DNA of 64,000 bases from Pseudomonas rubra. GTDB taxonomy: Bacteria > Pseudomonadota > Gammaproteobacteria > Pseudomonadales > Pseudomonadaceae. Positions 26,811-37,806 of the stretch are shown here, in pieces (the stretch's first letter is position 1; each line of letters opens with the position of its first letter). The position numbers were made by a program, and so were the translations under genes. Below the pieces are notes generated by a model. It did no database searches. It saw nothing but the letters and a program-made list of their open reading frames with translations, and was not told the DNA's origin. The stretch is from contig NZ_JAMDGZ010000018.1 of assembly GCF_028656935.1 (NCBI RefSeq), forward strand, positions 1 to 64,000. Reading direction: 5' to 3'.

Positions 26811-28436
26811 TTAGCCGCCGATTGGCGCTGGTTGAACGCCTGCGGTGTCCATTGCGGCCTGAAGGTTTTCCGGTGAGGCGGTGGCCTGAGCGGCGATTCC
26901 CGCACCGAGACCTTGAGCGGCAGACTGACCACCTTGAGCAACGATCTGTTCTGCCTGACGCTTGGCCTTGTCGGCGTCTGTCAGTAGCAGGCCAGCCGTA
27001 TCGAGACCGATAGCGTTTGCCAGTCGAATCTTGAGGTTGCCCATGTTGATGTCAGGGTCTTGCATAAGCGGCGCGATGGCTTGCAGTCCGTTGAAGAACT
27101 GGGTCAACTTGTCGAGGTCTTGCCCACGGCCAAGGGCTTCCAGACCAGTGCTTACGGTCGGCTCTACGGCTTCCTTAGGCAGGTCGGGGATTTGCGCGGT
27201 GGCTTGGAGTTGGTTTAGCAAGATGCGTACAAGCGGCAATTGCAGCTCTTGAGACAGGATCGAATAGACCCCGCCAAGGGTGTCTTCCAGCTCGCTGGCG
27301 ACATACCGAATCTCTTCGGCGGTCACACGTTCACCCTGGCGCTGTACGGCAGAGTTGAGCATGAACACATAGGCCAATCGGCCCTCAATGGCGTCCGCTA
27401 CGGATTTCGCTACGGTGAAGTCAGCGGTCTTCTCAAGCTGAAGGAACTCAATGTCTTGCTTCCGGCCAGCAACGAAGTCGCCGGTTTGAGCCTTGGTGAG
27501 CCGTCGAACCTGAGTCATCCCGTTGGGGTTGACCAAGCCGACCACCTTCGAGGCAATCATGGAAAACTTAATCATTGCTTCATGCAGGTTTTCGAGAGAG
27601 TTCAGGTCACCCAGATACTCCTCACAGTGCGAGCGGCCATAATTCTCACCGTCGCGCTTGGTCCAGCGGACAGCGATCCATGGAACCGCGTCAGGCGGAT
27701 ACTGGCCGTCAGTCCCTTCGACCTCCTCACCGTCAACCTCTTGGTAGCTCAGGAAGTCGCCCGATTCGTCGTCGAGGTACACATGCGTGTAAACCTCAAC
27801 CTCTTCGTCAGGCTTCTTATCGCCACCGTCAGTGAGTGCGTTTCGGACATCCTCAGGCAGGGCCGCAAAGGCGACCTTATCGAGGGTGACGATTTGCAAC
27901 ACGTTGCCGAAGGCGTCCCGCTGGACCACGTAGGAACTGAGCGGGTAGAGCTTCATGGGGTTGTAACCGGTCGCGCCGGAATCTGGTTGAGGAAGGTGGA
28001 TGCAGCCGTTACCTGCAAGGGCGAGCTGGCGGATAAGCTCAAAGAGCGTCACGCGGTAGCTGTTCGCTTCCATGAAAGACATCATGATGCGTTCAACCAT
28101 GCCCAAGCCTTGGTCAACGATGGCGAGCTGTTCAGGGTCAGCGACCAACTGCTTAGCCTGCCACTCGGAAACCTTGAGCTTCATCCAGCTTTGAAGGGGG
28201 AATAGGGCCAGCATCACCTTGGCCGACAGGTTGTTCAGTCCTCGGGCGCCTACTGCCTGCCACGGGGTCGTGTAGTCAGTCGAGGCGTTGTCTGAGGACT
28301 TTGGGAACAGCGAGGGGATTGTTACTTTTGCGCAGTTTTCAGCGCGGGTCTCGTAGGGTACTCGGTCGTTCTTCAAGCGGTCGTAAACCGCCTTAGCCGA
28401 CTCTTCGCCCAGACCGGTGCGTGCCGTAGAGGCCAT
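26811..28436 (-). CDS. Portal protein, head-tail connector (gp8)
   Basis: 541 aa (T7 gp8 is 536). Dodecameric portal through which DNA is packaged and ejected. Family features are the N-terminal YDRLKNDRVPYETRAENCA, the conserved WQAVGARGLNNLSAKVM, and RVTAEEIRYVASELEDTLGG toward the C-terminal third. The ATG at 28436 follows AAGGAGG. The Ala/Gln/Gly-rich C-terminus would line the crown. Confidence 0.95.
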   Translation of the reverse strand: MASTARTGLGEESAKAVYDRLKNDRVPYETRAENCAKVTIPSLFPKSSDNASTDYTTPWQAVGARGLNNLSAKVMLALFPLQSWMKLKVSEWQAKQLVADPEQLAIVDQGLGMVERIMMSFMEANSYRVTLFELIRQLALAGNGCIHLPQPDSGATGYNPMKLYPLSSYVVQRDAFGNVLQIVTLDKVAFAALPEDVRNALTDGGDKKPDEEVEVYTHVYLDDESGDFLSYQEVDGEEVEGTDGQYPPDAVPWIAVRWTKRDGENYGRSHCEEYLGDLNSLENLHEAMIKFSMIASKVVGLVNPNGMTQVRRLTKAQTGDFVAGRKQDIEFLQLEKTADFTVAKSVADAIEGRLAYVFMLNSAVQRQGERVTAEEIRYVASELEDTLGGVYSILSQELQLPLVRILLNQLQATAQIPDLPKEAVEPTVSTGLEALGRGQDLDKLTQFFNGLQAIAPLMQDPDINMGNLKIRLANAIGLDTAGLLLTDADKAKRQAEQIVAQGGQSAAQGLGAGIAAQATASPENLQAAMDTAGVQPAPIGG

Positions 28437-28448
28437 ATAATGACCTCC

Positions 28449-28751
28449 TTAAATGTTCAGACCGGTCCCTTGGCTGCGGGCCACTGACAGGCCGCGTTTG
28501 CCTTTAGCCTTAGCGGCTCGTTTTGCTGCCTCGCTATCGGTATCGTCCTCAGTCGAAGAATCCTCTTTCGGGGCTTCGACCTGAGCGGCAGCACTCGCTG
28601 GTTCCGGTGCGTTCACAGCAGCGGCTACGGGTGCAGGCTCTTTAGGCTTATCTTCTTTGCCGCTGTCACCGAGTAGTCCACCGGTCGCGGCGCCTGCTGT
28701 TTTATTGACAACCTTTACAACTTTCTTGATGGCTTTCTTCAGAAATCCCAT
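28449..28751 (-). CDS. Gp7.3-like virion/tail assembly protein
   Basis: 100 aa. The Lys-rich start MGFLKKAIKKVVKVVNKTAG, the acidic/Ala-rich middle and the ending GLSVARSQGTGLNI agree with T7 gp7.3, a small virion protein needed for adsorption that is ejected early. It precedes the portal gene as in T7. The ATG follows AAAGGAGGAACTA. Confidence 0.9.
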   Translation of the reverse strand: MGFLKKAIKKVVKVVNKTAGAATGGLLGDSGKEDKPKEPAPVAAAVNAPEPASAAAQVEAPKEDSSTEDDTDSEAAKRAAKAKGKRGLSVARSQGTGLNI

Positions 28752-28771
28752 TAGTTCCTCCTTTTGGTTTA

Positions 28772-29041
28772 TTACCTCTTCAATGCGCGCTTAATAGATG
28801 CGCTTGTAGTTTTCTTGACGGGGGCCGTACCGGTATCCGAAGCGACAGCCGATTGAGTTCCCTCACCGGTTTTCTCTTTGGTAACTTTCAGGTCCTTGAC
28901 GCCATCCGTGGTGTCGGAGTTATCGCTACTCGAATCGTCACCGAACTCGACACCTTTAGGAGCTTCTTCAGCTACAGGGGCCGGGGCGGCAATCGACTGA
29001 GGGCTAACTTTTGGCTGTTTTACTTTGCTGCTGAAACACAT
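28772..29041 (-). CDS. Gp6.7-like ejected virion protein
   Basis: 89 aa. It begins MCFSSKVKQPKVSPQS and later has GVEFGDDSSSDNSDTTDG, matching the N-terminal motif and acidic Ser/Asp stretch of T7 gp6.7, an internal protein released into the host at infection. The C-terminus is basic (ASIKRALKR). The ATG is after AAAGGAGGAGCC. Confidence 0.88.
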   Translation of the reverse strand: MCFSSKVKQPKVSPQSIAAPAPVAEEAPKGVEFGDDSSSDNSDTTDGVKDLKVTKEKTGEGTQSAVASDTGTAPVKKTTSASIKRALKR

Positions 29042-29051
29042 GGCTCCTCCT

Positions 29052-29297
29052 TTATTCGTCGGTGAGTGTGTTCCGCTGTTCTTGCATTAACTCTACGATT
29101 TCAGTAGCGGCGTTGAGGCCTTCAATGAATCCGCCGATATGGGACTCGGAGAAACCAGCTTTACGAAGATCGTCAATTGCGCCTGTGCGAATCAGGTAGG
29201 CTGCATTGCAGCGGACTTTGAGATATAGAGCAGAGGCGTTAGGGATGTCCGGTATGTTCTCCGGGTCATCCAAAACGGCTTGAATGTCATTAAGCAT
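29052..29297 (-). CDS. Gp6.5-like small protein
   Basis: 81 aa, first gene after the late promoter at 29364-29383, between exonuclease and gp6.7 as gene 6.5 in T7. It is helical and acidic (DDPENIPDIPNASALYLKVR, then FIEGLNAATEIVELMQEQ). The function of this family is unknown. The call is by position and size with only general resemblance. The ATG at 29297 follows GAGGAGAAGA. Confidence 0.65.
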   Translation of the reverse strand: MLNDIQAVLDDPENIPDIPNASALYLKVRCNAAYLIRTGAIDDLRKAGFSESHIGGFIEGLNAATEIVELMQEQRNTLTDE

Positions 29298-29363
29298 TTC
29301 TTCTCCTCGTTAAAAGGGAGACGAAAAGATGCCCTTAAAGGAAGTAACTTTAAGTCTCTCTAC

Positions 29364-29383
29364 GGTTATAGTGAGGGGTTTTG
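29364..29383 (-). promoter_or_regulatory. Phage RNAP promoter phi6.5-like
   Basis: Minus strand CAAAACCCCTCACTATAACC, after the exonuclease gene and before the virion gene block. It is the first of the late-class sites (CACTATAA) in the direction of transcription. Confidence 0.9.
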
Positions 29384-29451
29384 AATTCAGGTGATGAAGT
29401 AGAGGAGGGCCAGGAACTGAATCACCATGCAGCCTAAGCCGACTTCAGGAT

Positions 29452-30360
29452 TCATGCAGGCGACCACAAGATCGGTTGCTTGGTCTCATGGTCCCAGTCT
29501 GACCACCGAAGAATTCGAGCAACTTGAGCTTGCTGAATCAGTTCCGATTCGCTCATGCCTTGCTTGGTGGCGAGGGAGACCATGCAGTCCCATAGAGATA
29601 GCCCGTCGTCTGGATCGATGGCCTTCGAGGTCCAATAAGGCACCTCTTCGCCCTTGCGAGGGCCGGACTTCATGACCTTCATGAGCTGGTGATAGAACTT
29701 AGGATTCTTCAACCATTCCCATAGGCCACCGTCAAACTCTGCACCTACGCCCGGACAGCCGCCATAGCCATCCGTGGTGTCACCCTTGAGGGTCTGGAAC
29801 ATATGGTGAAGGTCGGCGGTTGCCTCATCGTTCTTCACAAGATCGTTTTCGGTGAGCCAGAAGAAGTAACCGGGGACCGTATTGAAGTCCTTGTCGCAGC
29901 TCACGCTAATAACTCGGTCACAGCCTACAAGGCCCGGATTGGTCATTAGGATGCCGCAAACATCATCACCCTCAACACCGTCCCACTTGAAAGCGTTTTC
30001 GCTGAAGTGGTCCATGATTTCCTGACAGAACTTGCGGTAACCCACTGGCTTGCGCTTGCCTTTACGGTTCGCCTTGTAAGTCTCAAGGATTTTCTTACGC
30101 CAGTTGTCGTCGCCGGAAAGAATGCACAGGTCAACAAACTCATACTTGTCGTCGGTGAGTTTGAATTTGCGCTTCAACTGAGCCGCGATATCGGACTTGA
30201 TGGACTTGATGGCAGCGAAAAGACTGTTGCGTGCCTTTTTGTGGTCGCATGTCAGGGTCCAAACATCTTCACCCCAGTCCTCTTCTTTTTCTGCACCAGA
30301 CATCGCAGAGAAAATCAGATAGTCCATATCGAAGGCAAGGCCAACTTTCAGCTTACTCAT
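29452..30360 (-). CDS. 5'-3' exonuclease (gp6)
   Basis: 302 aa (T7 gp6 is 300). FEN-like nuclease that removes RNA primers and degrades host DNA. Metal-binding acids appear as FDMDYLIF (about 10), CILSGDDNWRK, EGDDVCGIL, SCDKDFNTV and GDTTDGYGGCPGVG (the helix-turn part). The ATG at 30360 overlaps the end of the gp5.7 gene. It functions with polymerase, SSB and ligase in replication and recombination. Confidence 0.94.
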   Translation of the reverse strand: MSKLKVGLAFDMDYLIFSAMSGAEKEEDWGEDVWTLTCDHKKARNSLFAAIKSIKSDIAAQLKRKFKLTDDKYEFVDLCILSGDDNWRKKILETYKANRKGKRKPVGYRKFCQEIMDHFSENAFKWDGVEGDDVCGILMTNPGLVGCDRVISVSCDKDFNTVPGYFFWLTENDLVKNDEATADLHHMFQTLKGDTTDGYGGCPGVGAEFDGGLWEWLKNPKFYHQLMKVMKSGPRKGEEVPYWTSKAIDPDDGLSLWDCMVSLATKQGMSESELIQQAQVARILRWSDWDHETKQPILWSPA

Positions 30361-30566
30361 GCTGCACCTCCATGTTCATGCAGGAACAGTTGGCCTGCTG
30401 TTGTGAGTGACCAGAACCCCATATTGCGACCATCAGTAGACACACAAGTAATATGACCTCGGGAGGCAGCCTCGGAGACCAAGTGAGCGTTCTTGCGATA
30501 AAAGTCTGACTGAAACGTGCGGGCTTCTTTTTTGATGCCGAAAAGAATTTTGATGTACTCACCCAT
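30357..30566 (-). CDS. Gp5.7-like inhibitor of stationary-phase RNA polymerase
   Basis: 69 aa, the same length as T7 gp5.7. TFQSDFYRKNAHLVSEAASR followed by GHITCVSTDGRN is close to the T7 sequence as I recall it. T7 gp5.7 binds host RNA polymerase carrying sigma-S and helps shut off stress-response transcription. The ATG overlaps the stop of the upstream gene (TGATG), so the two are coupled. Activity on Pseudomonas RNA polymerase is inference. Confidence 0.85.
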   Translation of the reverse strand: MGEYIKILFGIKKEARTFQSDFYRKNAHLVSEAASRGHITCVSTDGRNMGFWSLTTAGQLFLHEHGGAA

Positions 30567-30889
30567 CAGCCCACTACTTCCGTCTTGAGGGGGCTCATGC
30601 GGGTGACGTTTAGGTCTTTAAGTTCGCGGCGTAGTTCTCCCGCGATCCAATCTTTCATGGCTTGCTTAGTTAGGAACAACATCATTGCTTCGTCGTCCAG
30701 AGAGACCGCTTTTTCGGACAGACGAATTCCGACGAGGCAGTCAGCTTTTCTTTTGCCTTTGAGGCTCAACAGCAAAGCGCGGCCCTCTACAGCGGCCTCG
30801 GTCAGGCCCTTGCGAATTTCTTGAAGTTCCTCGGTCGAGTAGACGACGCGGGTGGTGAATGTGTGTTGCAGGTTCAAAGTGATAGCCAT
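30566..30889 (-). CDS. Positional counterpart of gp5.5 (hypothetical)
   Basis: 107 aa from the ATG at 30889 (MAITLNLQHTF) with GGGAGA upstream. It lies between DNA polymerase and gp5.7, where T7 has gp5.5, the H-NS-binding protein. Length is close, and both have a Lys/Arg-rich middle and a helical C-terminal half, but the sequences do not align well by eye. If it acts similarly the target would be an H-NS-like protein of Pseudomonas (MvaT/TurA); that is speculation from position. Confidence 0.5.
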   Translation of the reverse strand: MAITLNLQHTFTTRVVYSTEELQEIRKGLTEAAVEGRALLLSLKGKRKADCLVGIRLSEKAVSLDDEAMMLFLTKQAMKDWIAGELRRELKDLNVTRMSPLKTEVVG

Positions 30890-30905
30890 TAGGGTCTCCC
30901 AAAGA

Positions 30906-30922
30906 AAAGGCCCCGAAGGGCC
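30906..30922 (-). terminator. GC hairpin after the DNA polymerase gene
   Basis: Minus strand GGCCC-TTCG-GGGCC followed by TTTTC, between the polymerase stop and the next gene. It could lower downstream expression or protect the 3' end of the message. The T run is short. Confidence 0.45.
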
Positions 30923-30929
30923 AGGTTGA

Positions 30930-33077
30930 TTAGTGACATTCGCGCCACGTCGGACCGGTCTTCCCATCGGTGTCCAAACGGCACCGGAAGTTGAAGGACT
31001 CACCTACGTTGCGGATTGCTTGTTGGGCAGCAGCCACCACGACCTCAGCTATTTCCGGGGTTCGTGCGGCAATTTGAAGTTCGTCGTGGACCCATGCCAT
31101 GAAGGCGAAGTCGCCGTCCCATCCGTGGACGTAGCCGTGGTCTTCCATGAGGAGCCTTTCGGTCTCCACTACCCACGCCTTGCAAATGAGGGCACCAGCG
31201 GATTGAAGGAGGGAGTTGAGAGCAGAGTGGGGCGATCGGACGTGAATCTTTCGGCCATCCAGCCCTTTGATCCAACGGCGCTTCCACTTGACGTCCCATT
31301 TCTTGGTGATGTTGTTGTAGGTCTGGGAGGTGATAAGGGAGTCTTCGAGGGCTTCACGCAGGCCAGTGATGGCCGGGGTGTTCTCCAAAAAGGACTTCTT
31401 GAGCGCCTTGCCTTCCTTCTTACCGCCACCGATAAACCCGCCTACCTTGGCGTCACCAGCGCCATACAGAAACGCATAGATAAACGTCTTGGCGATGCCT
31501 CGGACACGCTCATGCTCATCGTTGTGCTTGTCCCGGATTTCAAACGGGATGATCCCAGCGGCCCTGCCGTTGACCCAGTGGATGTCACCGTTAAGAACCG
31601 TATCGGCGTACTCGCCTTTATCGAACGGCGCACCGAAGTGACCCAGACAGCGCAACTCAAGGCCGGACGCATCGACACCCACTTGAGTGCAGTTTTCCCA
31701 GCCGGGGACCTTCTTACGGGCGAACACGGCTCCGAACAGCGAACGGCATTCAGGCCCATAAGGGGAACTGGCAGAAGGAATCTGACCCATGTTCGGATAG
31801 CTGTGAGTGGCGCGCCCGGTGACTGCCCCGTTAGGGTTGATCGAACCGTGCATGAACCCCTCAGAGCTAACCAGTCGCATCCATGCGTTATCACCTTCGG
31901 CCAGCATCCCGATGCGCTTCTGAATCATCAGATAGTCACGCACCAGTGCGATGCAGGCTTGGGCTGCCGGGTCAGCGACTGTCACGCCTTCAAGCGTCTC
32001 ATCGTCAACCTTCGGGGCCCCGGTCTTGGTGAACTCGGTAGGTTCCCAGCCAGCGTCTTTCAGGACCTTGATGAGGTGAGCGCCGGACGCCGGGTTGAAC
32101 GTGATGAACTCGATAGGTGTATACGGGGCCCCTTCAAAGGTTTCCCGCTTGTCTTTCTTCTTGCCGCCTTTGAGGTATACGCCGCCGACCTTCGGATACT
32201 TGACCCGAGGCATAGGGCGCCCGTCAGACCAATTCTCGATTGGCTTGCCGGTGGCGGGATGGCGGAACAGTTCGGTGCCACCTTTGGCCGCATACCAAGA
32301 CCCGAAGGTTTGGATGAGCTTCACAAGGAGGTCAGAGCGCTTCCCCGCGAGTTCCGCATAGAGCCGCTCAGCCGCTTCAGGATCGAACGGGAAACCGTTA
32401 CGTTCCATCTGTGCGAGGGACCATGCGGCGTCATGCTCAAGGTGAACGGCCCGGATTGATTGCATCCAGTGTTCGCCGTTAGGAGCGAGGCCAGAAGGGA
32501 AGTAGTAAGGGTCCGACAGGAGCTTGGTGGTCAGCTTCGTCGTCACAACTACGTCCTGGACACAATAGGCTTGCATCTCAGGGGACCATTCAGCCCATTC
32601 AGCACCGGACACGTAAGGGATGCCTGCGAGGGCACATGCAGCCTTAAAGTCGTCCGTGTACTCGCCTTTCATCTCACCGAGGCGATAGCCCCATGCTTCG
32701 AGAGCGTGAGAGCCCATGCGCTTGCCGGGGAGTCTCCCGGTACGCACATAGCCAGCGTCGGTGTCGCGGATGTTGGAGTGAATCAGGCGGGACAGGACTA
32801 AAGTGTCCATGACGCGCTTGCGAGGGATGTTGAGGCGCTTGCCGAAGTACAGGCGTTTCAGTTTGTCGAGAACGGGTATGTCGTATTTGATCCCGTTGTG
32901 GAAGACCACGAGGCCGTTAGGTTTCGCTGCCTCAGCTTCGAGCTGGGCGATGTACTCCTTTAGGTTGTCCGGGCCGTACTCAAAGAGTTCGCCGGTGAAG
33001 TAGTCTTGAGAAACACCACAATGGAACTTACTGACATTCGACAGAAACCCGTTGGTTTCAATGTCAGAAATCAGCAT
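30930..33077 (-). CDS. DNA polymerase (gp5)
   Basis: 715 aa from the ATG at 33077 (MLISDIETNGF); T7 gp5 is 704. A family A polymerase with 3'-5' exonuclease: exo acids Asp5 and Glu7 in SDIETNG and the later VQDVVVT; polymerase motif A DASGLELRCL, the finger helix with KTFIYAFLYGAGD, and motif C WVHDELQ. The protein ends WRECH, with the terminal His seen in T7. A thumb insertion (about 260-330, Lys-rich KGGKKKDKRET) corresponds to the thioredoxin-binding loop, so host thioredoxin is the likely processivity factor. A TTG two codons upstream is a possible alternative start. Confidence 0.96.
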   Translation of the reverse strand: MLISDIETNGFLSNVSKFHCGVSQDYFTGELFEYGPDNLKEYIAQLEAEAAKPNGLVVFHNGIKYDIPVLDKLKRLYFGKRLNIPRKRVMDTLVLSRLIHSNIRDTDAGYVRTGRLPGKRMGSHALEAWGYRLGEMKGEYTDDFKAACALAGIPYVSGAEWAEWSPEMQAYCVQDVVVTTKLTTKLLSDPYYFPSGLAPNGEHWMQSIRAVHLEHDAAWSLAQMERNGFPFDPEAAERLYAELAGKRSDLLVKLIQTFGSWYAAKGGTELFRHPATGKPIENWSDGRPMPRVKYPKVGGVYLKGGKKKDKRETFEGAPYTPIEFITFNPASGAHLIKVLKDAGWEPTEFTKTGAPKVDDETLEGVTVADPAAQACIALVRDYLMIQKRIGMLAEGDNAWMRLVSSEGFMHGSINPNGAVTGRATHSYPNMGQIPSASSPYGPECRSLFGAVFARKKVPGWENCTQVGVDASGLELRCLGHFGAPFDKGEYADTVLNGDIHWVNGRAAGIIPFEIRDKHNDEHERVRGIAKTFIYAFLYGAGDAKVGGFIGGGKKEGKALKKSFLENTPAITGLREALEDSLITSQTYNNITKKWDVKWKRRWIKGLDGRKIHVRSPHSALNSLLQSAGALICKAWVVETERLLMEDHGYVHGWDGDFAFMAWVHDELQIAARTPEIAEVVVAAAQQAIRNVGESFNFRCRLDTDGKTGPTWRECH

Positions 33078-33546
33078 CGGCAACGACCTTAATGCAGTCC
33101 AGAGGCAGCCATAGGCGGCGCTCTTGGAAGCCCAACTTCACGTCGAAGCTGATAGCCAGACCCACGAGGTTCAGGCGCTGGGCGCGTTCGGTTCCGGCCT
33201 TGATGCGGGCTACTTCTTCGACCTCGTAGATGTGATCCCGAGGCATCGCGTACCCGTTCAGGAAGTGCGCAGCCGGAAGCTTGGTAATGGTGAAACGGGT
33301 CCCGATGTTGACCGGGCAGACGCTGGCGACTTGTGCCTTAGCGAGTCCTTTCAGTTGGTCGATCATCGGCTTGAGAACTTCAGCCTCGAACTTCTCCGAC
33401 AGGGACTTGATCGGGTCTTTCTTGGTCGGCTCGATCCACTTGGGGACCGCATACGATTTCTCTTCGTAGCTGTAGCCAAGCGTTTCCAGCAGTGCTGCGG
33501 CCAGTTCGCCTTTACGCAGGTAGGAACGTACTTTTTGATTGTCCAC
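33064..33546 (-). CDS. Hypothetical phage protein upstream of DNA polymerase
   Basis: 160 aa from a GTG at 33546, 8 bases after GGAGG. A longer frame has no ribosome-binding site. It overlaps the polymerase start. Features: basic N-terminus (KVRSYLRKGELAAALLETLG), a helical middle, and a beta-rich C-terminal half ending RLWLPLDCIKVVADADF. I do not recognise it. Its place between primase-helicase and polymerase suggests a replication-period protein in the T7 4.x group. Confidence 0.75.
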   Translation of the reverse strand: MDNQKVRSYLRKGELAAALLETLGYSYEEKSYAVPKWIEPTKKDPIKSLSEKFEAEVLKPMIDQLKGLAKAQVASVCPVNIGTRFTITKLPAAHFLNGYAMPRDHIYEVEEVARIKAGTERAQRLNLVGLAISFDVKLGFQERRLWLPLDCIKVVADADF

Positions 33547-33611
33547 GGTTAATCCTCCAAAGGAATTGGTGACGGGGTTTGGGAAAGGGGAGTAAGTAAG
33601 GTTGACCGAAA

Positions 33612-33629
33612 GGCCCCCGTTAGGAGGCC
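33612..33629 (-). other. GC hairpin between small genes
   Basis: Minus strand GGCCTCC-taac-GGGGGCC, followed by only three T. It lies just after the stop of the 64-aa gene. Possible processing or pause site rather than a full terminator. Confidence 0.35.
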
Positions 33630-33641
33630 CTTGAGTCACGC

Positions 33642-33836
33642 TTAGATCAGGGCGGAAACCTTCAAAGCTTCTTCGTTCAACTTCTTGCCTTCGCGGGCAG
33701 CGTCCAGAGCCTCAGCGGCTGCTTTCTCACTGGCCTTCACGAGGAAGTTCGCTTCGGCAGTCTTCGCAGCAGCGGCTTTCTTCAGGGCAGCGGCCAGTTG
33801 TTTCAGAGCGAATTTGTACAGTTTGATGAGGGTCAT
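33642..33836 (-). CDS. Small Ala/Lys-rich coiled-coil protein
   Basis: 64 aa, nearly all Ala, Lys, Glu and Leu (KKAAAAKTAEANFLVKASEK), predicted as one long amphipathic helix. The ATG at 33836 follows AAGGAGAACCAAT. It lies between primase-helicase and the 160-aa gene. I do not recognise a family. Composition would fit a small nucleic-acid or protein-binding helix, but no role can be assigned. Confidence 0.75.
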   Translation of the reverse strand: MTLIKLYKFALKQLAAALKKAAAAKTAEANFLVKASEKAAAEALDAAREGKKLNEEALKVSALI

Positions 33837-33847
33837 ATTGGTTCTCC

Positions 33848-36086
<2,239 letters not shown>

Positions 36087-36158
36087 GGCGAATCCTCCTT
36101 AGTCAATAGGTGAATGCTGTTAAAGCGAACTCCGAAGAGTCCGCCTTGCAGGGTTTGT

Positions 36159-36596
36159 TTACTTGGTCTTTGCGAGCCAGTCGGCCACGCTGAAAGATGG
36201 GCAGGCTTTGCCCGCATCAAGGTCTCGATGACCGACGATCTTTGCGTGTGGGTACATAGCCGTCACAGTTTTAACCTGGGACTTGAGGGACACCCATTGA
36301 GCGTCCGTGAAGTTGTCTTGGGGTTTACCTGCATCGTCAATACCGCCGACCATGCAAATACCCAGAGATTCCGAGTTGTGACCTTGTACATGGGCACCGA
36401 CAACATCATGGGGACGGCCCGTTTCTACGGAGCCATCGCGACGGATGATGTAGTGATAACCAACGTCCAGCCAGCCCTTTTGGACATGCCATTGGCGTAT
36501 TTCACGCAGGCCAATATCCATTGAAGGCTTCGTAGCTGCACAGTGAATAACGATAAGGTTCGTCACCTCCCGCTTATTGAATTGGACACGAGCCAT
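36159..36596 (-). CDS. N-acetylmuramoyl-L-alanine amidase (T7 lysozyme, gp3.5)
   Basis: 145 aa (T7 is 151). Zn-binding His18 (VIHCAATKPS), His123 and Cys132 (GHRDLDAGKACPSF), with Tyr47 (VGYHYII) and Lys130 as catalytic residues. It cuts the bond between N-acetylmuramate and L-alanine. In T7 it also binds the phage RNA polymerase and lowers transcription late in infection; the N-terminus MARVQFNKRE, needed for that contact, is conserved. Such braking may matter more in a lysogen. The ATG lies after AAAAGGAGCGTAACTA. Confidence 0.95.
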   Translation of the reverse strand: MARVQFNKREVTNLIVIHCAATKPSMDIGLREIRQWHVQKGWLDVGYHYIIRRDGSVETGRPHDVVGAHVQGHNSESLGICMVGGIDDAGKPQDNFTDAQWVSLKSQVKTVTAMYPHAKIVGHRDLDAGKACPSFSVADWLAKTK

Positions 36597-36599
36597 TAG

Positions 36600-37052
36600 T
36601 TACGCTCCTTTTGTTTTCAAGACTCCCTCAGGAATCTGTTTACGCTTCTCCTTCATCCAAGCCAGTGGAACTAACTTGTCTGCGAATTGAATGCCGTGTT
36701 TCTCACACCACGCGCCATAGGTCGTAGGTGAGCCCTTATAGAGCTTCGCTTTGCTCGACGAAAAGACCAGACGAATATCAAGGTCGGGATACTGTTCACG
36801 TAACAGCAAGTGTTTCTTGCGGTCGTCAACTTCCCATATGCCTTTGCACTCGATGATGATCCCATTGCCCAAGATGAAGTCAGGTAGATACTTCGCCTCA
36901 CGAGCAGGGATCATGTAAGTAATCCAGTGCTGTTCAAAGGTGTACGGGACGCCGTGCTTGTCTAACAGTTCGCTGTTCTTTTCTTCCAGACCCGAGCGGA
37001 ATGCACTTTGAGGCGTTCTACGCGGGCCGGTATAGCGACCGAACCCGGCCAC
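36600..37052 (-). CDS. Endonuclease I, Holliday-junction resolvase (gp3)
   Basis: 150 aa (T7 is 149). Active-site residues Glu23 (FRSGLEEK), Asp58 (YLPDFIL), Glu68 and Lys70 (IIECKG) are all present. It resolves branched DNA before packaging and breaks host DNA. The GTG start at 37052 lies just after the ssb stop with only a weak ribosome-binding site, suggesting coupling to ssb translation. DDRKKHLLLREQYPDLDIRL is almost as in T7. Confidence 0.95.
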   Translation of the reverse strand: MAGFGRYTGPRRTPQSAFRSGLEEKNSELLDKHGVPYTFEQHWITYMIPAREAKYLPDFILGNGIIIECKGIWEVDDRKKHLLLREQYPDLDIRLVFSSSKAKLYKGSPTTYGAWCEKHGIQFADKLVPLAWMKEKRKQIPEGVLKTKGA

Positions 37053-37054
37053 TT

Positions 37055-37744
37055 TTAGAAGTCGCCGTTGTCGTCAGGTACTTCTTCGTCAACATGACCG
37101 CGAGAGTCATTGCGCTCTTCTTGCCACTGGTCCGAATCGTCAACGGAATAACCGCCTTCTTCGGCTTCGTCGCCCCAGTTGTCGTCACTGGCGAACTCTT
37201 TCAGAGTGATGAGCATCACGCTGTCGATTTGAAGCTTGACCGATGCGCCTGCCACGTTGGTCCAGCCGTACGGGAACAGGGAGAACTTCACCTTCAGTTC
37301 CGAACCACCAGAGATGGCCGGCACGTTCTCGATGCGCTTGCCCTTGGCGTCAACGACCTTCAGCGGCAGCGGTTTGGATTGCTGGGTGTCCTTGTCGATG
37401 TACGAGGCGTAACCCTTAATCTTGAAGGTCACGGTGCCGTCGTCGTTCTCGTAGAAAGGCATGTCGCCCTCATAAGGGGTCAGGGCCTTCTTACCGCGCT
37501 GAACAACTGGCGGGTTCTTTTCGTACTCAGCGACCAACTTCTTGTAGTTGGCTTCATGCGCCGCCACGATTTTGTCGATCAGGGGTTGGGCATCTTTCGA
37601 CGGAACAGTCAGGTTAACTTTCCATTCGCCGCGTGGGTTACCGAAGCCCTTTTCAGGGTTGCCGTAGTCTGGCTTTTGGATTGCACAGTAAGGCTCTGCG
37701 GTGCCTTTTGGAGTGGTGAGGATTTCCTTGCGTGGACCTGCCAT
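37055..37744 (-). CDS. Single-stranded DNA-binding protein (gp2.5)
   Basis: 229 aa (T7 gp2.5 is 232). The OB-fold region includes PDYGNPEKGFGNPRGEWKV and ALTPYEGDMPFYENDDGT, both close to T7. The tail is acidic and ends DDNGDF; the last Phe is essential in T7 for contacts with polymerase and primase-helicase. First gene after the promoter at 37787-37806. The ATG follows AAGGAGAATCAAACT. Confidence 0.95.
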   Translation of the reverse strand: MAGPRKEILTTPKGTAEPYCAIQKPDYGNPEKGFGNPRGEWKVNLTVPSKDAQPLIDKIVAAHEANYKKLVAEYEKNPPVVQRGKKALTPYEGDMPFYENDDGTVTFKIKGYASYIDKDTQQSKPLPLKVVDAKGKRIENVPAISGGSELKVKFSLFPYGWTNVAGASVKLQIDSVMLITLKEFASDDNWGDEAEEGGYSVDDSDQWQEERNDSRGHVDEEVPDDNGDF

Positions 37745-37786
37745 AGTTTGATTCTCCTTATGTAAGTTTTGAGGTTCCGGTTCTCC

Positions 37787-37806
37787 GGTTTAAGTGAGGG
37801 GTTTTA
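37787..37806 (-). promoter_or_regulatory. Phage RNAP promoter phi2.5-like
   Basis: Minus strand TAAAACCCCTCACTTAAACC, directly after the 120-aa gene and before ssb. It shares CACTTAAA with the site at 39305, a middle variant of the start region. Confidence 0.88.

Noticed and set aside
30933..32459. 508-codon frame opposite the DNA polymerase gene
   Set aside because: Antisense shadow of a conserved gene; similar long shadows lie opposite the primase-helicase (33860-35392) and RNA polymerase (42460-43923) genes and arise from codon bias.
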